From Corbicula japonica (lineage: Eukaryota; Mollusca; Bivalvia; Venerida; Cyrenidae), in NCBI GenBank assembly GCA_038501625.1, contig JAZAYU010000114.1:1302001-1366000 (forward strand): a DNA stretch of 64,000 nt, in the 5' to 3' direction. The position numbers and the translations under genes are program-made. Shown here piece by piece: positions 12,701 to 24,700 of the stretch. The number at the start of each line of letters is the position of its first letter. Positions within the stretch are counted from its first letter, which is position 1. The notes below the pieces were generated by a model. That model worked only from the letters and a program-made list of their open reading frames with translations, did not search any database and had not been told where the DNA came from.

Positions 12701-15700
12701 AAATGGAAACCAGTCTTAAATCTCAAGCATCTGATTGGCTGAAATGGCAACCAGTCACCATTTCCACCATTCAGATCCTGGAGACATGAGACTGGTTTCT
12801 GTTCTCAGTTTTATCATCTTCAGCCCTGATAACCACTTCTCTAATCTCTAGACAATTCATTCCATAGTTTCCAAATTATTTATTAAATTCCAATAGACAA
12901 CAATTAATTAATGGGCCACACCCACCATTTCTTTATCATTGTTGGTTGATTATGTTACAAACTTTGACCAGTTCATAAATTAGTTTTAACAAAATGCATG
13001 ATTTTTTTTATCTACTCAACCACCAGTATATAACATCATTTCTGTGAATGACATCAACCGTCCTAAAACACATTTTCGCATGGCATGGCTCTTATATATT
13101 TACATTTGACAGTCAATTCTACAGCAGACTCCACCGGATCGCCCACACCGTTATCAGCAACACAGGTGAATGTTCCTGAGTCTGTCTTCTCTAACGTCTC
13201 AATCGTCAGCTTCCCTACTCCCTCTTCGTATGTTGGCAGTGCTCGGGTCATGTCAAACCCATCCCTCTTCCATGTTACCATTCCTGGAGTCATAGGGTTG
13301 CCACGCACTAGACAACTTAGCACAACAGACGCACCAACATCACCTACCACAGCATTCGCCTCATATATTTCTGCAGGATCTGTAATGGAAATCATTATTT
13401 CGATTCATATAGCAGGGTTGGCATTATGAAAATTATGAAATTCTTATATTTGTCAATTTTTCTAAAACAAATAAAAAAAATCAACCATATAGGAATCCTG
13501 AATTTCAGGAATAAGCCTCAAAACTTTCACACATGCTATTATGATATTTCAATAAATTTGTTTATCATAAATGTTGTTCTTTGAATTGATTTTAGTTTAA
13601 AACTGAAACATTTTAAAGAGCTATACCTAAACACTATTTGGTCTATAATTAACCCTTTCCCCCATATATACAGGAATTGTGGCATGTGCAACCAGTGTCA
13701 CTTCTTGGTCAGAAACCACCTTATAAATCTAAAAGTGAGTAGTGTATATCGTGATCAGACAGCATGAATGTGCCAGCTGATCTAGATCTACTCTGTTCAC
13801 CTATGGGATAACAGACATATCCCACAGATTAAAGAGTATGCCATTTCTAATGCAGTTTTCACGATTTATATGCCATGGATATGTTTAATACTAAATGTGA
13901 TTTGGAAACTCACTCATAGTTTAGAAGATCATTTGTTTTTTGGAAAGTTTGCAGTTACCTCCCTTCTTACTGAAAATTTTCATATATTTCTGATCTTTAT
14001 TTAGAAAGAAATGATTAATGCAATAATAACAAACATAATATTTAAAATAATCTACACTTTTAATCTTAAGTAAAAGTACAGATTATGTACCATGAAAAGA
14101 AAAATGATGATTAGTTTTTAAATGGTTAAGTCAGCTTCAGTCAATTTTATAGGATAGGTAGACCAATTACAAAAAGCTGTTCTTGCTTAGTCCTTTACCC
14201 AATGTGATTTGGCTCTTATCCCATGGCAAACAGGGCAGATCCAGATCAGCAAATGCCTCTGTGCCATCTGATCAGGATCTACACTGTTTGCTTTTAGATT
14301 CATTAGGTTATTTCTGACCTAGATGCAACCAGAAGAGATCAGACAGCACAGATGTGACACCACAGCGACAACTACAAGCGTATGGAAACCAACAGTAATG
14401 AATTTATTCCATTGCCATTAAAAGGTATGATTGGCCCTTTTTAAGAATAAGTCACAAACAAAAAAGTTTGAATAAAAACAATATCCCAAAATATCTATAA
14501 AAAACACCACCTTGTTGAGAAAAGAAAGCCCAGACATAAACGAAATACAGACGGTTAAAATTAAACTTTATAATTAGCCAGTATTGTATGACTTAATAAT
14601 AGTAAATGTACCCTTTACTCCATCTATATAGGTTTTATTGTATGCACAAACAGTGTAGATCCAGATCAGATGGCACATAAGTGGTGTCTGGTCATGATCT
14701 ACACTTCTTGGTCAGAACTAACTTATTAACCAAATACCGAACAGCAAGTAGATCTTAACCCTTTCCTTGATATATACGCATTTTTACCCATGTGCGACCA
14801 GTGTAGATCCAGATCAGCTAGCACATCCGTGCGGTCTGATCAGGAGCTGCACTGGTAGCATTTTGTTCAGAAATAACCTAATTAATCAAATAGCGAACAG
14901 TTTAGATCCTGATCAGACGGCAATAAAGGTGTATCTATACAGGAAAGGGTTAATCTAAACTGTTTGCCCATGGTTAACAGCCATATCACATGGAGCTAAT
15001 GAAACAAAACTTGAATTGAAAGTGCATATGTAAGATAAACTTAAAATCAATACATGTAATTCTTACATAATTTTGCTGAAACAGAGAAAAGATTAAATGT
15101 GCATCTTACAGACAACACAATTTGTGTGCATGGGATTCCAACCCATCAATGTCAACAGCATGTCAGTACAGATGCCAACAGCTTCTTGGCTACCCTACTT
15201 TTGGTATGCGTTTAAAGTGCATATAAACTGACTGCCATCCCTTTATTTCATGGATAAAAGCACTATCACACATGGCAACCAGTGTAGATCAAGATAAGCT
15301 GGCACATTTGTGATGTCTGATCTGGATCTACTCTTTCAGCTCTTTGGTAGGAAATAACCCAATGAATGTAAGAGCATCAAGTGTAGAACAGTACAAAATT
15401 TAAATTGCTGGCGGAGCTGGATCTCTACTGATCGACCAGAAGATATATGCCATTTCCTATGGAATAAACAGTTAACCCTTTCCTCCATAAATATGCATTT
15501 TTACGCGTGTGCAACCAGTGTAGATCCAGATCAGCTGGCACATCCATGCTGTCTGATCAGGATCTGCACTGGTCGCTTTTTGGTCAGAAATAACCTTATG
15601 AATCAAAAAGCAAAAGTTTAGATCCTGATCAGATCTACACCATTCTCCTATGCCATAAAGGTGGGTCTTTGAAGGAAATGGTTAAGACATTATATTAACT

Positions 15701-18700
15701 ATAATTTTTCAAATTACTTCATTCATTGTCTACTTGTTCCTCTTAAATAAACATTAATTTTCTTTTCAGATGGACAAAATACAGCTTTAAAATTTGCAGA
15801 TGGTTAACGGAAGTAAAAACCTAATTCAAACCTTGATTTTAGGGTTGTATAACTCTTTACTCCCCAGATACAATTTTTATGGCATAAGCAAACAGTGTAG
15901 ATCCAGATCAGCAGGTACATCATTCTGTGCTGATCAGGATCTACCCTGTTTGCTTTGTGATTCATTTAATTATTTCTGACCAAGAAGAGAACAGTGTAGC
16001 TCAGATTTGGATCTAAACTATTCACACATGCAATCAAACCCATATATAATTAGAAAAGGGATAAATACTTACACTGGACGTCGATTGTAAACCCGTGTGT
16101 ACTGCTTCCTTCAGTATTAGTGGCTGTAATACTAAACTGCCCCGCGTCGTCCTTGGATATCGCAGATATTGTGAGAACTCCGCCTTCCAGCGAGAAACTG
16201 CTGATGTCACCAGCATTGACGACTGCATCGCCACGCTTCAACTCATATGTGCATTCTGCAGGGTTAGCAGTGGCCGTGAAGTCCACAACACGACTTTCAC
16301 CAGCATTGATTGGAATTGTTGCATCTTTGTTCCTGAATTCTGGTTTGTCTGAAATTAGATTACGCATTAAAAAGTTAGAGAACAAGTTCCTAGTGAAGAG
16401 CTGGTTTGAGCGCAAATATACAAAGACAACAAGTCACTCACACTGTGAGAATAATATTTGATATATCTGACAAGGCAGAGCAAATGCCAAAAGAAAAGGA
16501 ACAACCCTATATACATGTAAGCATGTAGCATTAATTATCTCTTTCCTCCATAAATACGCCTTTTCACACATGTGCAACCAGGGTATATCTAGATCAGCCA
16601 GCACATCTGTGCCGTCTGATCAGGATCTGCACTGATCGCATTTCAGTCAGAAATAACCTAACGAATCAAAAAGTGAACAGTGCAGATCCTGATCAGACAG
16701 CACGTATGTGCCGGCTGATCTGGATCTACACTGTTCGCCCATGCAATAATGGTGTGTCTATGGAGGAAAGGATTAATTAAAATCTTTGTGTGATCTTGAC
16801 CTTTGAGGCGTCAAGGTTCTTGTTGAGACATTCAACATTTGTGAAATTCTTTATGTGTAACCTTGACTTTATGTGGTCTTAAGGTTCCTAATGACATTCC
16901 AACACTCCAGCTCTACAAGCGAAACATCTGTATGTAAGAAGTTCCATTCAGGTCCCTGCAGAAGATTTGTTAAAAAATTTGTAAAAACTCTCCAAGTCTT
17001 TATATGACCCTATGTTAAATTTCTTACACGCAACTAACCCATTGCCAATAAATAAGTAACAAGTTGTCCAGACAAAGAAATTTCAACTTTTAAATGTCTA
17101 TCACATGACCTTTAAGATTGTATACAGTCATGGTACTGTGACAACATCCCGCTGCTGATTGGTTGAGCATTGGCACAGTTAGCCATAAATTCATGGTTCA
17201 AGTGCTGAGCAATTTCCCATTCCCCCCCCCCCCTCCCCACCCCCTCAGCACCTCCCAAAACTAAAGGATAGAATACTTACACAAAACACTGAGAGTGATA
17301 GCGTCATGTATGGTTTCATGAATTGCCAAATTTGTTGCTTGGCAACCATATGTCCCTTCATGGTCACCAGATGTCGGGATTATCTCCAGAACATTCTTTG
17401 CTATTTTCCCACCATTTTTGCCCGGTTCCATGCCCAGACTGGTTCCTGTCAGTTTCTGGTTGTTGTGCATCCAGGTGATTTCAGCTGCAGGGTTACTGGA
17501 AGCAGCGACACAGTACATTCTAAGCCGGTGTCCAGCACGAGCTGTAACTGGGTCACTGGTTATATTGACACTTGCAGGCGGAACTAAGGGGAAAGAAAAT
17601 TTAAACTTCATAAATGCAAGTTGTGCAAGTTCCAATCTCACTTCAGTTAGATCTAACAAAATGTTGGGTAACAAAATGTTAGATTTGATGACGGCCTACA
17701 AATACTTATAATACTAGCTATAATGGTTTTCCCTGGTAACTATTTTTAGAAACGTCAACATAGGAAGCATGATTCATAACATTCGGATCGTTTAGACATT
17801 TAAGGCGATCATTATGTACTTTCGCAATTTTGTAGGTGACAATCTGATAAGTCCAGGAGGTTCAGACAAAAGCTAATAATAAGGAATGACTTGTAAGTGA
17901 ATTTGTTTGTAAAACATGTAGGCCTACCAAATGCAAACTGAATAGTTATCTGCCGTTATTAAATTGAAGGTCACTTTGACCTTGACCTACTTACCTTGAA
18001 ATTGATAAGAGTCATTAATATGTGTGATGAAAAACCTCAATATCAAATCATTGTCTAGCTATTGATTGGACAAGGTTGTTTACGGATGGATCAACCCACG
18101 TGCAAAGCATTATACCCCTGCTTCTTGGAAGAGGGGTCATAACAGCAGATGTAATGCAGTGTTGCACCAATTACAGTCTTAACAACACAAATGTGCTGGC
18201 AGATCTTGATTTACACTTCAGCCTAAAACAGCTATGGAGTAAAGGGTCAAAGAAGGGAAGACTGAATGCAGTTCAGTCTATACTAGTTACAGATGTAAAT
18301 GAAGTCAATACAAAGAGGGTTACCATATGATACTTACAGTGAACAGTGAGCTTCCTAAGGGCCACTAGGGGGGAATCGGTAGCCCTGTTAGATGCCTCAC
18401 ATCTATAAATTGCACCATTGTCGTCTGCTCGGGTTACAATAGCAACCTCTATGGACGGAATATTTCCTGCTGTCAGGTCAGTGACAGTTGTTATTTCTTG
18501 CTCTCCTATGAATGGAGAAAATAAATTGAGTCATCCGCAGACAAAATGACCCTTATCACATTCATAAAGTGTGTTGGGTGCTTAGTCCCCACTATCCTAT
18601 CTTTCAGCAAGTGCTTTTTAGTTATTATTTAAATTATACCTGTTTTGGTGGTAGCAAGTTCCATTCTAAACATTTAAATAATACAATTTTTACTGTACAT

Positions 18701-21700
18701 GGGATGTAAAACAACACATTTTTTGTAGCCTAAAAGTCATTTTGTCAGAGTTGCTCAATTGATAAAGCCCTTTGTTTGTAAATGCCAAACATTTCCAATA
18801 TACCACAACCTTCAAATTACACCATCAATCTCAATGTCTGACTATATGCTTTGCAAAAGAAGGGGGTGGGTGGCCAAGGCAGTAATGACAACAAGATATT
18901 TTTTCTTGTCACAGTTATTCCTTTGTTTACAAATCAAGGCCAGCCAAATAGTTGTCTGCAGTGGCACAACAATATTTTTTCTTGTCACAAAATTCCTTTT
19001 CTCCACAAATCATGGACAGCCAAATTGTTGTCTGCAGCTGATTTTTTTTTTTCAATCTGTAATCATGAAGTGATGGAAATTACAAGCTTCAAGCATCAGT
19101 TACACCATCTGAGGACTTGTACCTATTTTCAGCATGAAGAAATTTCACTTCCAGACAAGATTTCTATAAATGACCTTTCAGGGAAACAGGTTCAGCTGTC
19201 ACATAACCTTGTCTGCTATCTATATTATCATTTTCTTAGATGCCAGATTTCAAGAATGGTGTTGGTTTCGGGCAGTCTTAACCCTTTCTCCCATAGACAC
19301 ACATATATTGCATGGGTGAACAGTTTAGATCCAGATCAGACATCACAGTGCCGGCTGATCTGGATCTACACTGGTCACACACGCGTAAAAACATGTATTT
19401 ATGGAGGAAAGGGTTACATGATATTTCCAACTTTCCAGTTAAAATCCCAAGACTTAAATCTGGTGTTCCATGGAACACATGTCACCTAAAGTTGCATATG
19501 AAAGAGGCAGACTTTTTTTGAGCGAAATAGAAACACAATATGCAAGTTTAGAATATACATTAGTGATTTGTCTAGGTTATTAGAACAGCATTTTTTTCCA
19601 ATTTTAGGGAGAAGTCAACCAGGATTTTGGCTTTTCTGTAAGAAACAGAGAGAAAAGTTCTGAAAGTTTGGGAAATAAGTCACCATGGAAATTTCTTTTC
19701 CATTCTTTTTATTATTGAATGTTATAAATACCAAACATGACGGTGACCTACCTTTAAACCACTTGAGTGTAGCCGGAGGGTTGCCTCTTAATGCTGTACA
19801 TCTCATTTTCACGAGGTCACCTGCTCTGATCGACTCGCCCTCAGTGTAGCCCGTGATCTGTGGTGCTTCAGGCGGATCTAAATACAAGAATAGAGCAAAT
19901 AAACAACAAGTAACAGTAAATGTTTAGTAAAGTTAGTTTAATAAAATCTATAAAGTTATTAGCTAAAAAATTTTTAGGTTCTTTTCATGTACTTAGTAAT
20001 TGTTCTTCAAATACAGTTCTTATCTACACCATGAGAAAAAGGGGTAGGTCTACTGTATAAGGCTCCAACGTTTATGAGTTTTTGTAAACGTTTATTTAAG
20101 GAATGATTCTTATTTTGGTGCGGTTCATGCAGATTGCACGTGCACGCGGGAGCTGGCAAATCCATAAAGCACGCTAGCGCTTTATGGTAAATTTGCCAGC
20201 TCTCGCGTGCACGTCCAATCTGCATGAACCGCACCAAATAAGAATCATTACTTATATTTACATTTTATTCATTTTTTTCTTTAAATAAACTTAAGTCGAA
20301 CGCTTTCAAAAATTAGTATTAAGTGAAAAGGGTGAGTAATACGTGGGAGTTTTCAATAGTAACAGCCATGACGTTACTGACGTCATTACGGGTCATGCGA
20401 TTCATGCAAAATGAACCGAATTTTTTTAATGAAAGAAATCAATAGGAATGTAAATATATGGACCATGAAAACAAAACTATCCCGTTTAAAGGGTGTTGAT
20501 ATCATATAGACCTGCTAGCAATGAGTCAAGTGCCACTGAACTTTGTTTTTGTACATAACATTGCAACTCCATGATTACGCAATGTAAGGGATCCATATAA
20601 ACAGGCATATCTATCGTATCAGATATCTTAACTTCCAGGTCAAACTTGTGAATTCCAAATCTGTCCATTTGCTACATCAAACGAAATGATGAAGAAATTG
20701 CAAATTACAAATCAAGTTAAACCAGATCTTCTACATGTGTTGAAATGCGGCAAATTAAAATGTTTTGATGCTGATTTTAAGCAAATATTTTCTTGCCTGA
20801 ATAATCACATGACTGTTCGTTTAAACGGTCCAAGATTCTGTAAACGTTAATGGCCTAGAATCGAAACGTTACTGTTTACACATGTAAACCTTGGAGCCTT
20901 ACTACTGTAATCATCATGGACCTACACATGTTCCATTATTCTTGGCTCAGATGGAATTTTGCTTAAAACTCTTACTTGATGAAAGCAGCCAATATCCCAT
21001 AAGTGGCCAGTGTAGATCCTGATTTGTAGGCACGTCTGTGCCATTTGATCCTGATCTACCATATCTATGATCTATGCTGGTTGCCTTTTGGTCATAAAAT
21101 AACTAATGAATCTTAAAGCAAACAGTGTAGATCCTCATCAGATGGCTCGTATCTGGATGTGATGACTGATCTGGATATACACTGTTTCCCCCATTGGATA
21201 ACAGCCATATACCTTGGAGTAAAAGGTTAAAATTTATGTACTTGTCAATTTTGCTTTTACACTGTCAGATCATCCAACATTATACTTCTATTCCTTTACT
21301 TCATACATACATGTGCATTCAATGTGATCAGGATCTACACTGTTTTCCCATGGGATAACAGCCATATCCCATGGAGTAAAGGGTTTAAGTGTCTTTACAC
21401 AACTATACTTACAGAGTACTCCGACAGTTGCGGTATCAGCTACGGTGATCCCTAGCTCATGATTGGTGGCCGAGCACGTGTATATTGCATTGGTCTGTGT
21501 GTTTGTCAAAGTGATGTCAATTTCTGATATCGTGATATATCCCCCATCTGGTGAGATTTCCGTTCTCGTTCGGATATTTGCTCCGCTAGATCCCTGCGGT
21601 ATCCAAGTGATGACAGCTGCCGGGTTACTGTTAGAGGTCTTACAGGTCAAGGTCAACATTTCACCTGCCTTCGCTTCCCTGGTACCAGTGATTGTAGCGG

Positions 21701-24700
21701 TTTTTGGTGCAACTAAAATGTAAATCAAACTGATAATTTGAATAACCTGGCATTAACAAAATATCATCACTGTTTTAGACTATAAGTATCATGCATGAGT
21801 GTGAGGTGAAGATGGAAAAATCTGTCACCGAGGGTTAACTGTTTTGCTGGAACGAGGCTCTGCCGAGTTCCCGCCAAAACAGTTCACCCAAGGTAACAGA
21901 TTTTTCTATCTTTACCGAATTTCTCATGCAAGATACTTTTTCTTGCATACCTTTTATTATTTATAACATTTTTGTGTAAGTATACAAACTTATTTATTTT
22001 CTGTATGCTGAAATATTGACGTTAAAGCAATCTTTTTTATAAATGACGTCACTAACTTGAATATATTACGTCAGGTATTTGAAGACGTGACGTCACTCAC
22101 GTGCCTCATTCTACATGGGGGGGGTGTAGGATCGAAATTTCCTACACGGGTGAAAACACCGGATGACCTGATCTGGTATGCAAGAAAAGACCCTTTACTT
22201 CATATAATTATACATGTTTTTATGAGTGTGTTACCAGTGTTGATCCAGATGATCTGGATCTGAACTGCTCGCATCGTGATCAGAAATAACATAATGAATC
22301 CAGTATAGATCCTTATCAGATTTCCCACATGTGACGGCTGATCTGGATCTACACTGTTCACCCATGTGATAAAGACGTATCTATGGAGCAAACGGATAAC
22401 TCTCAGATTGAAGTCTCGTTCCAACCTGTAAACCAAGTTTCCCCAGCTGATTTTTACTATCGTACCATTGTGTTTTCGGCATGTTCTTTTTGCTTATATA
22501 GTGCTAAAGAATTTGTGCAAAATTTAACCCCAGCAACACTTATCTATGAACATGGAATTTGCAGATTCTGTATCAAAATTCATCACTATGAAATAAAACG
22601 ACATTAAAATACAATTTCTCTCACACAAACATGCTGCAGTCCCTAGATTATATTAATTGAAACAGAACTTTAAAATATTTATATCTTCCGTCAATTTTTT
22701 TCCTGATTTCAATTCCCGCTTACAGACAATTATATAATAGATTCCTACAAATGATGTTTTCACATTCCGGGATTTTCAGTTTCCAGAATTGCATCTAGTA
22801 ATTAGGTTGTGACAGTAGTGCAGTAGTTAACAAGAATTGAAACAAATGTGAAATGCTTCAAAGGGCGTTCCTCATATTTAACAAACAAACAAACCTGTAT
22901 CGAACCCCATTTGAGGGAAAACCCAAAAATAGATCTTGACCAGTTAAACCCTTTCCCGTACAGACACACCTTTATTGCTAGGGCGAACAGTTTAGATCCA
23001 GATCAGCTGGCACATCCGTGCCGTCTGATCAGGATCTAAACTGTTCGCTTTTTGATTCATTAGGTTATTTCTGACCAAAATGCGACCAGTGCAGATCCTG
23101 ATCAGACGGCACGGATGTGCCGGCTGATCTGGATCTACACTGGTCGCACATGCGTAAAAATGCGTATATATCCAGGAATGGGTTAAATGTCAGTACAGTC
23201 TGATCTGTATCTAATATGGTCACTTCTTTGTCCTAATCTGAGATGGATTTGCTGGCTGATCTGTTAAAAACTATAAAATGGGAAATTTGGAATAGTAAGT
23301 CTTATTATCAAGGTAGTCTTAATTTCGGGGTGGTCTTAACAAAGGGTTTGGCTGTATGTGTTTGTTTCTTTCATGGGAGGCAATTTAATTTCAGGCTTTA
23401 CAAAATTTAATTTCTGATACATTGTTGAAAACATTTTATATTTTGCCATTTATCTTCCCTCGGAGTCTTAACATTCCCCAATGATAACCCTTAGGAACGT
23501 AACCGACAGACATGCTGGTATCAAATAGATTATATTAATTTAAACGGAGCTTTAAAATACTTAAATCTTCAGCGATTGCACTCATTTCGATTCCACTAGA
23601 CAGACTGTTATTTAAACGGATTCCGTTAATTCAGAATGTCTAAGTCTATTGATGTGGCCCGAGAGGCAATAGGATTTTACAGCGCTAATCCCCGCACATC
23701 AATTATCTCCGGAGATTTTGCTGAGACTTCCCGTTTCAGGGATTACTTTTAGCAATCAATGGGACTCTCTCATACTTTCTTAAAGCTTTCTATTTTATCC
23801 ATTTGTCTTCCTAAGTTCCAGACATACACCTGCACATAGTAACTTCATAGAAAATTACACTCACTGTCTTTTGAAGTGCATTTTTTTCCTGCAGTTTTCT
23901 GTTTGCTACCTTTGAATTTAACATAAACACTTTTTGTGATTTCCAAGACTGTTTGCAAAAGTTGTAGAAGGCACCTAGAAGGGGCGAACACAAATTTTGA
24001 AATAAAATTGTCAGTATTTGGACAAGAACACGCATGTTTAATCGTTTCCTCCATATATACATCTTTATGGCATGGGCGAACAGTGTAGATCCTGATCAGC
24101 CAGCACAACTGTGCCATCTGATCAGTATCGACACTGTTCTCTTCTTTATATATTAGGTTATTTCTGACCAAGTAGCAAACAGCTTAGATCCTGATCAGAC
24201 AGCACAGATGCATGCCCTAATCTGGATCTACACAGTTCATGCAAGCCATAAAAGGCATATATAAAGAGTTAAGGTTTAATCATGCACATGAACCCAAGAA
24301 TTAAGTTTTAAATGAATCAAAAGAACAAAAACATTTTGCATAATTGTTTTAGTTGTCTCAGAAAGTGAAATTAAGTGCTGATGAACATTTGCATGAAGTT
24401 TGCAGTCAATCACCTGAGTGGTTAACAAGTAAATTAGATTTTTCAGATTTCTGAAACTGCAAAGGCCTTAAAAACTAAACTGAAATAAATGTTAAGAAGT
24501 ATCGAGTGTAATTCAGTAAAAGCTAAGAAGTTAAGTTTTAAGTTTAAAGTCAACCCACTTTTAAAATTACAAAGTAACAGATAAACATTTTCATTTTTAA
24601 GTATCAAAAAGGCATTGGTCTATAATAAGGAATGGCAAGAGTTACGGGTTATTAAATTGGTGGTTTCATTATTGCTAAGGATATTGTGCCAAGTTTGAAG

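Larger units (their letters stand above)
11966..13103 (-). other. NPHS1: Intron between exons 10 and 11
   Basis: 1.1 kb. Contains a well-preserved reverse MITE (12264-12504) and a palindrome of the second family (12676-12827). Confidence 0.85.
13380..16072 (-). other. NPHS1: Intron between exons 9 and 10 (2.7 kb)
   Basis: Packed with TTAA MITEs at 13649, 14190, 14608 (with a nested copy at 14755), 15237, 15472 and 15848. The last reaches within about 10 bp of the exon 9 donor. No coding sequence is seen. Confidence 0.85.
16349..17280 (-). other. NPHS1: Intron between exons 8 and 9
   Basis: 932 bp. One MITE (16533-16776), a short repeat with CCTTGA motifs (16790-16930), and a C-rich tract at 17222-17246 close to the exon 8 donor. 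Confidence 0.85.
17584..18337 (-). other. NPHS1: Intron between exons 7 and 8
   Basis: 754 bp. Contains the second member of the paired intronic repeat (17650-17785) and a MITE fragment near 18150-18250. Confidence 0.8.
18506..19751 (-). other. NPHS1: Intron inside Ig5 (1.2 kb)
   Basis: Contains a twofold tandem repeat (18893-19035) and a short, internally deleted MITE (19278-19417). A 212-codon plus-strand open frame crosses both and is rejected as coding. Confidence 0.8.
19878..21412 (-). other. NPHS1: Intron between exons 5 and 6 (1.5 kb)
   Basis: Dominated by an inverted-repeat element at about 20050-20905 with a long palindrome at 20100-20249. MITEs follow at 20985-21230 and 21289-21388. 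Confidence 0.8.

Noticed and set aside
15060..15240. Possible tRNA gene or tRNA-derived SINE head
   Set aside because: A GATTCCAACCC-like stretch is present, but no full A/B box pair or cloverleaf could be drawn.
13085..17711. Plus-strand open frames of 83-114 codons opposite exons 8, 9 and 10
   Set aside because: They are antisense shadows of the Ig-domain exons, with no independent support.
18851..19489. 212-codon plus-strand frame, the longest in the window
   Set aside because: It crosses a tandem duplication and a TTAA MITE, has low-complexity composition and no recognisable domain, and lies inside an intron.
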